This document shows, one piece after another, positions 1 through 4,751 of a stretch of 5,110 nt of DNA. A program made the position numbers and the translations under genes. The notes beneath the pieces were generated by a model. The model was not told the origin of the DNA and did not search any database. It saw only the letters and a program-made list of their open reading frames with translations. Position 1 is the first letter of the stretch, and each line of letters opens with the position of its first letter. Source of the DNA: Bacteroidota bacterium (lineage in GTDB: Bacteria; Bacteroidota; Bacteroidia; Flavobacteriales; Weeksellaceae); contig JAEXJU010000312.1 in assembly GCA_023448955.1 (NCBI GenBank), forward strand, positions 1 through 5,110. Reading direction: 5' to 3'.

Positions 1-54
1 GTGTCCCTTTGCATTTTTGCCTTTGCTTTTCCCGGGCAAAAAATACAAACGGCC

Positions 55-130
55 GGGCTATACGCTGCAATCTTTCTGCGCCGGCCTGTGGCCGGCGCAG
101 AAAGGATTTTCCGCTGCTATCCCTCACGCG
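55..130. repeat. Structured GC-rich element with a perfect 15-bp hairpin
   Basis: Bases 72-86 (CTTTCTGCGCCGGCC) and 90-104 form a perfect 15-bp inverted repeat around a three-base TGT loop. The shoulders also resemble each other: GGGCTAT at 55-61 on the left and GCTATCCC at 116-123 on the right. The element begins about 20 bases beyond the stop codon of the minus-strand membrane-protein gene. On that strand it could therefore act as a 3' stem-loop, but no U-tract follows, so it is not a classical intrinsic terminator. From memory, similar GGGCTAT...hairpin...CCGCTGCTATCCC elements recur between genes in Bacteroidota genomes; I cannot verify this here. A dispersed palindromic repeat or a structured RNA end is the best reading. 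Confidence 0.55.
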
Positions 131-150
131 CGCTTTCCCGCGGTTAGCCG

Positions 151-342
151 TTACGCGCCAGGTTTATTATTGTAATGACGGATCAGGGAAAACAGTGCAA
201 ACACCAGAGTAAGTGCATACAGTACCGATAGCCAGGGCTTCTCCACCGTCATTGTCGCAAAGTTGATTTGCTTATACAGCGCTACACCGACGATGATAAC
301 AATAATAATGAGCGTAAAAACAGGAGCTTTTTTGTTGTCCAT
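151..342 (-). CDS. Small two-helix membrane protein, function unknown
   Basis: This is a 63-residue protein starting at ATG (340-342) and ending at TAA (151-153). Residues about 8-23 (rich in I, V and L) and about 40-54 form two hydrophobic stretches, so it probably sits in the inner membrane as a helical hairpin. The connecting loop (about 24-39) and the C-terminal tail (RHYNNKPGA) are polar. There is no signal-peptidase site and no catalytic motif, and I do not recognise a named family. A near-consensus Bacteroidota promoter lies 27 bases upstream and a terminator lies behind that, so it is probably transcribed alone. Its composition (47% GC in a counted 60-base sample) matches the host-like flank rather than the AT-rich block. 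The promoter supports a real gene despite its small size. Confidence 0.7.
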   Translation of the reverse strand: MDNKKAPVFTLIIIVIIVGVALYKQINFATMTVEKPWLSVLYALTLVFALFSLIRHYNNKPGA

Positions 343-368
343 AGGTTATAGCTTTTTGTTGTGATAGC

Positions 369-398
369 CAAAGATAGCATAAACTTGTGATATCTAAA
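369..398 (-). promoter_or_regulatory. Bacteroidota-type promoter for the small membrane protein gene
   Basis: On the minus strand TATCTTTG (369-376) matches the Bacteroidota -7 consensus TAnnTTTG exactly. TTTA (395-398) lies 18 bases upstream as a one-mismatch -33 TTTG box. Transcription would begin near 362-364, giving a leader of about 20 bases before the ATG at 342. Position, spacing and strand all agree. The -33 box nearly touches the T-run of the terminator just upstream. Confidence 0.55.
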
Positions 399-403
399 AT
401 AAG

Positions 404-428
404 AAAAACCGCTCTGGTGGGAGCGGTT
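404..428 (-). terminator. Intrinsic terminator, minus strand
   Basis: AACCGCTC (407-414) pairs perfectly with GAGCGGTT (421-428) around a TGGTGG loop, an 8-bp stem. Read on the minus strand the stem is followed by a T-rich run (GGTTTTTCTTATTTT), the expected U-tract. On the plus strand the following bases are mixed. It would stop transcripts coming from the ATPase gene, though about 205 bases beyond that gene's stop. It may originally have served a native gene displaced by the AT-rich block. Confidence 0.75.
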
Positions 429-634
429 CTGTATTCTATAGCTTATGAGATGCTAGTTGTACTTAGTTGTCAATGAGAGTAAAGTTTGTGACAGTAAGGG
501 GACATTATTTTGGTTTGTCGAAATAATTAAAAAAGTAATTATTTAATGATATCAAAAATGAAAACTGCTATTGTATTTATCATAGCCCTGTATATTTGTA
601 GAACTTCTTCTGGAATAAAGTTTTTTGTTATAAA
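429..634. other. Intergenic AT-rich stretch with an inverted repeat; no convincing gene
   Basis: This gap lies between the ATPase stop codon and the terminator. It contains a perfect 9-bp inverted repeat (AAATAATTA 521-529 with TAATTATTT 536-544, 6-base loop), which lacks GC pairs and would be a weak hairpin. A plus-strand reading frame opens at ATG 558 with a hydrophobic start (MKTAIVFIIALY) but then runs antisense into the ATPase gene and stops at 710. It could be the broken 5' end of a native gene cut by insertion of the block, or chance. I see no tRNA gene, target-site duplication or integrase remnant. Confidence 0.4.
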
Positions 635-2776
635 TTATTGTTTCATATTGTCAAAATGCAGTTTGTCTTTGTCTTTAATAAGACGCATCAAATATTTCGC
701 TGATTGGTGAATTTCTTGAGGATTCATCGAACCATTTATTGAATGAGATAAAATATTGCAAACCTTTATTAGTAAGCCCAGTTTGGTTTTCTCATTATTG
801 CTTGTAATAGCGAAATGACTTTCTACTTGCTTTTGAAGATTGCTAGTGAAGTTTAAATCTCTACCAACTTTAAATCCATACCATTCCTCAAAAATTCTTC
901 TCATTACGTTTGGATAATGATATATTTGACATTCTGTTTTTAATTCTTCTTCACTTTTCTGAGAAAAAGCAAAGATTTCCTTAAATAAGTATTTGTATGG
1001 TTTTTCTTTACTAGACAACTTTGCCAATTCACTCACACCATTTTTCTTTCTTAACTCAAAAGTTGCAAAATCTGTATTAATTTCTTTGCCATAAGATAAA
1101 TTACAATAGTCATCCCAAGAATGGGTCAAAACAAAGATTTGTCGATTTGGAAGTTCCAAAAGGGTTTTCATAAGTTCCAAAATGTAATACTTATTTGAAT
1201 CATCCATACTTGAAATTGGGTCGTCAATTATAATAAGTTCAATTTCAGGTTTTACAATCTGTTGTTTATTGTCTGCAAAAAGTTCATAATAGAAAAACAA
1301 CAAGGCTAAAAGGTTTTTTTCTCCTTCGCTAATATCCTTAATTGTAAGAGTAGCGTTTTCACTGGTGCTTTTGATTATGTAATTTTTGTTGTCAGTATCA
1401 AGTTCAACCTTTAATGAAATATTTATGTCATTCAAAATTTGAGAAACAAAATCAGCAAAATCTTTAGTTAAACTTTTTTGTTGCCTTAAATCTTGAATTT
1501 CTTGCTGTTTTTTCTCGTTATTCTCTCTCTTTTCTTCAAGGTCAATTTCCTTGTCCTTTATCTCCTTTTGCTTGTCTTTTATTGTTACTGAATTTAGTAT
1601 TTCCAAGCCAATTGCACCTTTTACTAAAGTGGTCAGGTTGTTTTGTTTCTTTCTTAACTCTAATAATTGTTCGTTTTTGGTTTTAGAGATAGTAGATATT
1701 GATTCATCAAGCTCTTTCACAGTTTCTGCTAAAAGTTCAAAGTCGAAATTTTCTTGAACTTCTATGTTATCAATTTTCGATTGACACGAAATTATAAGAG
1801 TTTCAATAGTGTTTTTCTTTGCAGAAATTGCTGTAAAATATTGCTCTATCTCAGTGCCAATGTTGGTGGTGTAAATTTTAGATTCTTTCTCAATAGCTTT
1901 GATACTCTCTAAAAGACTTTGAAGCTGTTCTCTGAATTGCTTTAGCTTTTCAGTTGCCTTATGTCTTTTGTTTTCTTTGTATTGAGCAATTTTCGATTTT
2001 ACATCTGAAAAATCTAACTTGCCTTCGCAGAACTTGCAATTATCACCCTCTTTGTGAAGTTTCAAACCTGATTCAATCCATTGAACAACTTCAAATTCCG
2101 GGATTGAAATATCTTCTCCAAACTTTTCTTTGAATATTACTTTTACTTCATTAATTATATTAGTTTGAATTTTAGATAGGTTTAATGGTCTCAGATTTTC
2201 GTTTTGTGCGATTTGTTTCTCAATTGCATTATCGCCATTAATCTTTATCAGTTTTTCGTCATCAACTTCTATTTTTTTAGCATCCTGAAAATCCTTTTTG
2301 TAAAGTTCAATTACTCGCTCAACAGATTCACCGTTGGATTTTTTTTGAATATTGGCTTCGCCTTTTCGTCTATCGTGAATTTTGTCTATTTCAGTTCTAA
2401 TTTCTTTGCGTAATTTGACGATACCTGTGTCAAGTTTTCCAATTTCATCTTCTTTGATAATTAGCTTTTCAAGTTCTTTAATCTTGTTTTCTATAGCAAC
2501 GCCACCTTTACCAAAACTTGCTTCAACGCCTTTAATCTTACCCTCAGAATTTTCAAGTAATAATGAATTTGAAATGTAATCTCTATCGAAAATTCTAAGA
2601 TTCCCAGGCTTTTTGGTTGTGTCTTTTAGAAATTCATCTTTAATACCAATAGCCATAGAACTTTTTCCTTTTCCATTGTAACCAAATAAAATGTTTTTGG
2701 CACGAAAATGTAAGTCTTTGGGATTTGTGTAGCCAACAAAAGATTTATGCGTAAAATTATTTAATTTGATTATCAT
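635..2776 (-). CDS. AAA_13-family (PrrC/RloC-like) ABC ATPase, candidate anticodon nuclease
   Basis: This 713-residue protein has a split ABC/SMC-type ATPase head. Walker A is GYNGKGKSS (32-40), the signature-like loop is ISEGEK (482-487), Walker B is LIIIDDP (514-520) and the H-switch is LTHS (550-553). Between the head halves lies a long charged region of coiled-coil character (about 95-445) with one zinc-hook CKFC (247-250), as in Rad50 and RloC. The C-terminal domain carries overlapping R-x3-E pairs (R626/E630, R627/E631) and a later His in NILSHS (H678), resembling the Arg-Glu-His triad of PrrC/RloC anticodon nucleases. Length and layout fit RloC, a tRNA anticodon nuclease controlled by its NTPase. 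Assignment to AAA_13 is secure in style; nuclease activity is inferred. Start at ATG 2774-2776: Walker A sits near residue 35, normal for the family, and there is no Shine-Dalgarno. No hsd restriction-modification genes are visible nearby. The gene is AT-rich, suggesting horizontal acquisition. Confidence 0.85.
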   Translation of the reverse strand: MIIKLNNFTHKSFVGYTNPKDLHFRAKNILFGYNGKGKSSMAIGIKDEFLKDTTKKPGNLRIFDRDYISNSLLLENSEGKIKGVEASFGKGGVAIENKIKELEKLIIKEDEIGKLDTGIVKLRKEIRTEIDKIHDRRKGEANIQKKSNGESVERVIELYKKDFQDAKKIEVDDEKLIKINGDNAIEKQIAQNENLRPLNLSKIQTNIINEVKVIFKEKFGEDISIPEFEVVQWIESGLKLHKEGDNCKFCEGKLDFSDVKSKIAQYKENKRHKATEKLKQFREQLQSLLESIKAIEKESKIYTTNIGTEIEQYFTAISAKKNTIETLIISCQSKIDNIEVQENFDFELLAETVKELDESISTISKTKNEQLLELRKKQNNLTTLVKGAIGLEILNSVTIKDKQKEIKDKEIDLEEKRENNEKKQQEIQDLRQQKSLTKDFADFVSQILNDINISLKVELDTDNKNYIIKSTSENATLTIKDISEGEKNLLALLFFYYELFADNKQQIVKPEIELIIIDDPISSMDDSNKYYILELMKTLLELPNRQIFVLTHSWDDYCNLSYGKEINTDFATFELRKKNGVSELAKLSSKEKPYKYLFKEIFAFSQKSEEELKTECQIYHYPNVMRRIFEEWYGFKVGRDLNFTSNLQKQVESHFAITSNNEKTKLGLLIKVCNILSHSINGSMNPQEIHQSAKYLMRLIKDKDKLHFDNMKQ

Positions 2777-2892
2777 TAAGTGTTGCTTTTTTCGGTTTTG
2801 TATTTTTTTTATTCGTTAAACAGACGACTACTTCTTTAATATACGAAAATTGGCTAAATTGATGTTTTTTTATATTGTTTGATTGTAAATGT

Positions 2893-2947
2893 CCTATGCC
2901 GAGGATTTACATTCCGTGATATCCCGATGTTGCGGATTTGTAATCTG
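2893..2947. repeat. Two tandem REP-like palindromic units downstream of the HNH gene
   Basis: Two related 24-bp units lie at 2893-2916 and 2924-2947, 31 bases apart start to start. The second contains CGGATT-TGT-AATCTG, a hairpin with one G-U wobble; the first is a degraded version. Both match a third, best-preserved copy at 3308-3331 (19/24 and 21/24 identical). They occupy the gap between the HNH gene and the ATPase gene. This is the layout of a REP-like dispersed palindromic repeat. No transposase is visible in the window. Confidence 0.6.
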
Positions 2948-2953
2948 TAATTA

Positions 2954-3247
2954 TCAATGCAAGTCATCGTGGCAAGATTTACAAACAGAAACCAACCAAT
3001 CTATAGGCTCTTTTCCAATGTTATATTTTGCATATCTGAGATGATGAACTTGTGTAGCTTTTGCACCACAATATACACAAAGCCAATTATCCCTTTTAAG
3101 AACAACATATCGTTTTCGCTGCCAGGCTTCAGATTTGAGATAAACATTTCGGTAGTAATCCCTGCGGTTTTTGCGTTGTGTTTGGAACATCCATTGTTTG
3201 AACAACCAAAAAGCTAATCCTAAAAATAGTATGAATACAATGGCCAT
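2954..3247 (-). CDS. Membrane-anchored HNH-type nuclease domain protein
   Basis: This 97-residue protein runs from ATG at 3247 to TGA at 2954. Residues about 2-16 are strongly hydrophobic and look like a membrane anchor. A basic stretch (about 23-50) follows, and then a compact HNH/zinc-finger fold. Its structural zinc pairs are C57-x2-C60 and C89-x2-C92, the metal-binding His pair is H68-H69, and the end is CKSCHDDLH with H93 and H97. The usual NL before the second Cys pair (as in NLVxLC) is replaced by WL (W84-L85), so the central Asn of HNH is absent or moved. HNH proteins nick or cut DNA with a single metal ion, but whether this one is active is unproven. A membrane anchor would place the domain at the inner membrane. 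Gene order suggests accessory cargo; REP-like units lie both upstream and downstream. Confidence 0.8.
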   Translation of the reverse strand: MAIVFILFLGLAFWLFKQWMFQTQRKNRRDYYRNVYLKSEAWQRKRYVVLKRDNWLCVYCGAKATQVHHLRYAKYNIGKEPIDWLVSVCKSCHDDLH

Positions 3248-3288
3248 GAAGTTAGATTAATTTGATATAAATAGTTGTTAGTTCAAAT

Positions 3289-3305
3289 CAAAAATACAAA
3301 ATATC
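3289..3305 (-). promoter_or_regulatory. Putative promoter upstream of the HNH gene (shared 17-bp box)
   Basis: The minus strand reads GATATTTTGTATTTTTG, which contains TATTTTTG (3289-3296), an exact match to TAnnTTTG. It lies 42 bases before the HNH start codon. No TTTG -33 box is seen at the usual distance; that region is occupied by the REP-like palindrome. The same 17 bases occur upstream of the next gene at 3750-3766. Confidence 0.4.
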
Positions 3306-3306
3306 A

Positions 3307-3331
3307 CCCGATGTCGCGGATTTGCAATCCG
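3307..3331. repeat. REP-like palindromic unit upstream of the HNH gene
   Basis: CGGATT (3317-3322) and AATCCG (3326-3331) form a perfect 6-bp stem around TGC, preceded by CCCGATGTCG. The 25 bases match 2923-2947 at 22 positions. All three differences are C versus T, and the one within the stem keeps pairing as a G-U wobble. The unit sits in the short gap after the stop codon of the secreted-protein gene (3339), so it could also act as a 3' hairpin for that transcript. Confidence 0.6.
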
Positions 3332-3338
3332 GGACTAT

Positions 3339-3722
3339 TTAATTTTTTTTATTACAAAAAATTTTAAAAAATCTTTCTGCAAGGCTTGTTTTTGGTACCT
3401 GTTGCATATCTACCAACTCATCTTTTTTAGTAATCTTCCTAATCAGTTTTCCTTTTTTAGAATAAACAATAATTTCCTTTACCCCAACTTTATTAGAATC
3501 GCATTGAAATTTGTACAACATTAATTTGTAACCATCAACTGATTTCAAAACTTTCGATTCATAATATTCAATTTTGTTTGAAACTATTTTTATCCAAGCT
3601 GTTGTTTGATCATTTGTCTTGTAATAGTAATTTTTGTTTGATTCTTTTAAAATAAGTTTCCATTCTTGTGAATAGCTAAAAGAAAAAATTAAGAATAATA
3701 GAGTAAATAGGAATTTCGTCAT
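3339..3722 (-). CDS. Secreted protein, possibly surface-adhesin E-like
   Basis: This 127-residue protein starts at ATG 3720-3722. Residues 1-18 form a clear signal peptide: Lys at position 3, a hydrophobic core LFTLLFLIFSF, and a likely cut after SYS so that the mature protein begins QEW. No lipobox Cys is present, so it is probably periplasmic or secreted and soluble. The mature part is small, basic and beta-rich in appearance. The pattern of an early Trp, a YYY stretch, a mid-protein Cys (FQCDS) and a later YSKKGKLI strand recalls the Adhesin_E-type proteins of Bacteroidota; this is a weak, memory-based match. Function is unknown. It shares a 17-bp upstream box with the HNH gene and lies 91 bases upstream of it on the same strand, with a palindromic unit in between. 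Confidence 0.7.
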   Translation of the reverse strand: MTKFLFTLLFLIFSFSYSQEWKLILKESNKNYYYKTNDQTTAWIKIVSNKIEYYESKVLKSVDGYKLMLYKFQCDSNKVGVKEIIVYSKKGKLIRKITKKDELVDMQQVPKTSLAERFFKIFCNKKN

Positions 3723-3749
3723 TGGGTCTTCAATAGATTAGTTTAAAAC

Positions 3750-3766
3750 CAAAAATACAAAATATC
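3750..3766 (-). promoter_or_regulatory. Putative promoter upstream of the secreted-protein gene (shared 17-bp box)
   Basis: The minus strand again carries GATATTTTGTATTTTTG, with the -7-like TATTTTTG at 3750-3757, 28 bases before the start codon at 3722. CTTG lies 16 bases upstream of the box as a poor -33 candidate. The identity over 17 bases with 3289-3305, at a similar distance from a same-strand start codon, supports a regulatory role, though AT-rich sequence makes chance matches easier. Confidence 0.45.
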
Positions 3767-3948
3767 TCATAATCAAGGAATTAATTATTGTATTTAACAT
3801 AATATTCATCATAAAATGAAATATAAGATATAATTCAATTTAACATAATATATTTTTTAAAAATAAATTAATCAAAATTTCGTTTTGTATGTAAAAAATA
3901 TTTATTTTCACATTTCATTAAATTATTAACCTATTTAAACTACAAACG
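3767..3948. promoter_or_regulatory. Very AT-rich divergent intergenic region with a 14-bp direct repeat
   Basis: This stretch separates the minus-strand secreted-protein gene from the plus-strand gene at 3949. A 60-base sample (3841-3900) is only 10% GC. ATTTAACATAATAT occurs twice, at 3792-3805 and 3838-3851, 46 bases apart start to start. On the plus strand TTTG (3884-3887) and TATTTTCA (3903-3910) are a poor promoter candidate (15-base spacer, two mismatches in the -7 box). Such regions often bind nucleoid proteins or regulators; no specific binding site is recognised. Confidence 0.35.
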
Positions 3949-4281
3949 ATGGCAGAGAGTAAAAACAACATCATCACACACGGCCTTAGCGGCAAAGTAG
4001 GAGACCTCATCGTCTTCAGTCAGAGAAACGGCAAAACCTTTGTATCAAAAGTACCAAGAAAGAAAACAAAAGAAGACACGGAGAATCAAAAAGAACACAA
4101 GCGAAAGTTTCAAAAGGCAACTTTGTATGCGAAATCAGTTATTAATGACCCTGTTCAAAAAGAATTGTATGCAGCAGCCTCAGATACTTCCAAAGGGATG
4201 AGTACCTACAACGTAGCGGTTGCAGACTTGCTCAATGCACCGGATATAGAGACTCTGGATCTGTCAGGTTACACAGGTTAG
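3949..4281 (+). CDS. Bacteroidota conserved protein, N-terminal part ending at a premature TAG
   Basis: The open part encodes 110 residues from ATG 3949 (MAESKNN) to TAG 4279-4281. Residues about 10-35 hold a Gly-rich segment (HGLSGKVGDLIVFSQRNG, then KTFVSKVP) that recalls the opening of small Bacteroidota proteins of unknown function. Residues 40-93 look helical and charged, ending at YNVAVADLLNAPDI. There is no signal peptide. The same frame continues without another stop for 76 more codons, so the intended protein is probably about 187 residues. The codon after GYTG is TAG; a single C-to-T change from CAG (Gln) would explain it. The fragment may still be translated. The terminator at 4595-4622 closes the transcription unit. 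Confidence 0.7.
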   Translation: MAESKNNIITHGLSGKVGDLIVFSQRNGKTFVSKVPRKKTKEDTENQKEHKRKFQKATLYAKSVINDPVQKELYAAASDTSKGMSTYNVAVADLLNAPDIETLDLSGYTG

Positions 4282-4512
4282 ATCGGAGATGTCATAAAAA
4301 TCATTGTTTTAGATGATTTTGCCGTGAAAGCAGTAACCGTAAAAATTGAAAATGCCGATGGTAGCCTGGTAGAAGAAGGTTCGGCAGTAGATTCCGGCTT
4401 TGAGTGGGTTTACACTGCAACTGTCAACAATAAAGATTTATCAGGGGATAAAATTACAATCAAAGCCACAGATAATCCTGCCAATGTGACAGAAATGAAT
4501 CAAACGCTCTAA
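4282..4512 (+). pseudogene. C-terminal Ig-like part of the same gene, beyond the in-frame TAG
   Basis: This stretch is in frame with 3949-4281 and runs 76 codons to TAA 4510-4512. It begins IGDVIKI and continues with strands typical of a small beta-sandwich (VKAVTVKIENADG, FEWVYTATVNN, DKITIKATDNPAN), as in Ig-like or cadherin-like bacterial domains. Protein-like composition and strand periodicity are preserved, so any interruption is recent, a sequencing error, or tolerated by readthrough. A GTG at 4324 could restart translation, but it would cut the first strand off the domain and has no visible ribosome binding site, so I do not treat it as an independent gene. Confidence 0.65.
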
Positions 4513-4541
4513 AAGAGAAAAACAACAGAGAGAGTACGGAA

Positions 4542-4563
4542 AGTGTACAGCGAGTGTACAGCG
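4542..4563. repeat. Tandem pair of an 11-bp repeat
   Basis: AGTGTACAGCG occurs twice head to tail (4542-4552 and 4553-4563) in the 3' untranslated stretch between the interrupted gene and its terminator. Each copy contains the palindrome TGTACA. Function is unknown; it may be a simple duplication. Confidence 0.6.
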
Positions 4564-4594
4564 ATAGCCTCCAAAAATAACAAGACAAAATGAC

Positions 4595-4622
4595 AAAAGC
4601 CATCCCAAAAAGGATGGCTTTT
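4595..4622 (+). terminator. Strong intrinsic terminator (likely bidirectional)
   Basis: AAAAGCCATCC (4595-4605) pairs perfectly with GGATGGCTTTT (4612-4622) around a CAAAAA loop, an 11-bp stem with A and T runs at its base on either side. It ends the plus-strand gene at 3949-4512. Because the run is symmetrical it can also stop minus-strand transcripts arriving from acs, so it separates two convergent genes. Confidence 0.85.
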
Positions 4623-4690
4623 ATCGTATGTAAAATTGATTTTCCTGCGTTTAGAGTCGGGGCAAAGAAAATTAATTGAAATCCTCAAAC

Positions 4691-4746
4691 TCTCCAACTC
4701 TCCAACTCTCCAACTCTCCAACTCTCCAACCCTCCAACTCTCCAAC
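4691..4746. repeat. 8-bp minisatellite, seven copies, next to the acs stop codon
   Basis: The unit TCTCCAAC is repeated seven times without interruption. The sixth copy (4731-4738) begins with C instead of T, and a degenerate copy (CCTCAAAC) precedes the array at 4683-4690. The array ends 5 bases from the acs stop codon at 4752, so it lies in the acs 3' untranslated region. Eight is not a multiple of three and no gene uses the array; changes in copy number would alter only the spacing to the terminator. Confidence 0.9.
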
Positions 4747-4751
4747 TCAAA

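Noticed and set aside
14..42. Inverted repeat TTTTTGCC/GGCAAAAA as a terminator
   Set aside because: The 8-bp stem has a 13-base loop and is dominated by A and T, with no associated gene end visible in the window. It is too weak to call.
9..212. Plus-strand 67-codon reading frame
   Set aside because: It runs through the GC-rich hairpin and antisense to the membrane-protein gene, with Arg/Pro/Ala-rich content typical of chance translation of a structured repeat.
1551..2579. Three plus-strand frames of 65-69 codons inside the ATPase gene
   Set aside because: They are Ser/Phe-rich shadows of the coiled-coil coding region, with no promoter or homology-like motifs.
2957..3217. Plus-strand 86-codon frame
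   Set aside because: It is antisense to the HNH gene, which has clear Cys/His zinc motifs.
635..3247. Confident call of a Septu (PtuA/PtuB) system
   Set aside because: The gene order, the zinc-hook/nuclease layout of the ATPase, the small anchored HNH protein and the 177-base gap do not match the usual Septu arrangement well enough.
4324..4512. Independent gene starting at GTG 4324
   Set aside because: It is in frame with the upstream gene across a single TAG and would begin inside a beta strand of the Ig-like domain, so it is better explained as the interrupted C-terminus.
4509..4745. Minus-strand 78-codon frame beginning MESWRVGELESWRVGE
   Set aside because: The start is a translation of the 8-bp minisatellite and the rest crosses the terminator. 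No real gene is expected there.
4683..4746. CRISPR array
   Set aside because: The repeats are 8 bp, contiguous and without spacers. No cas genes are visible.
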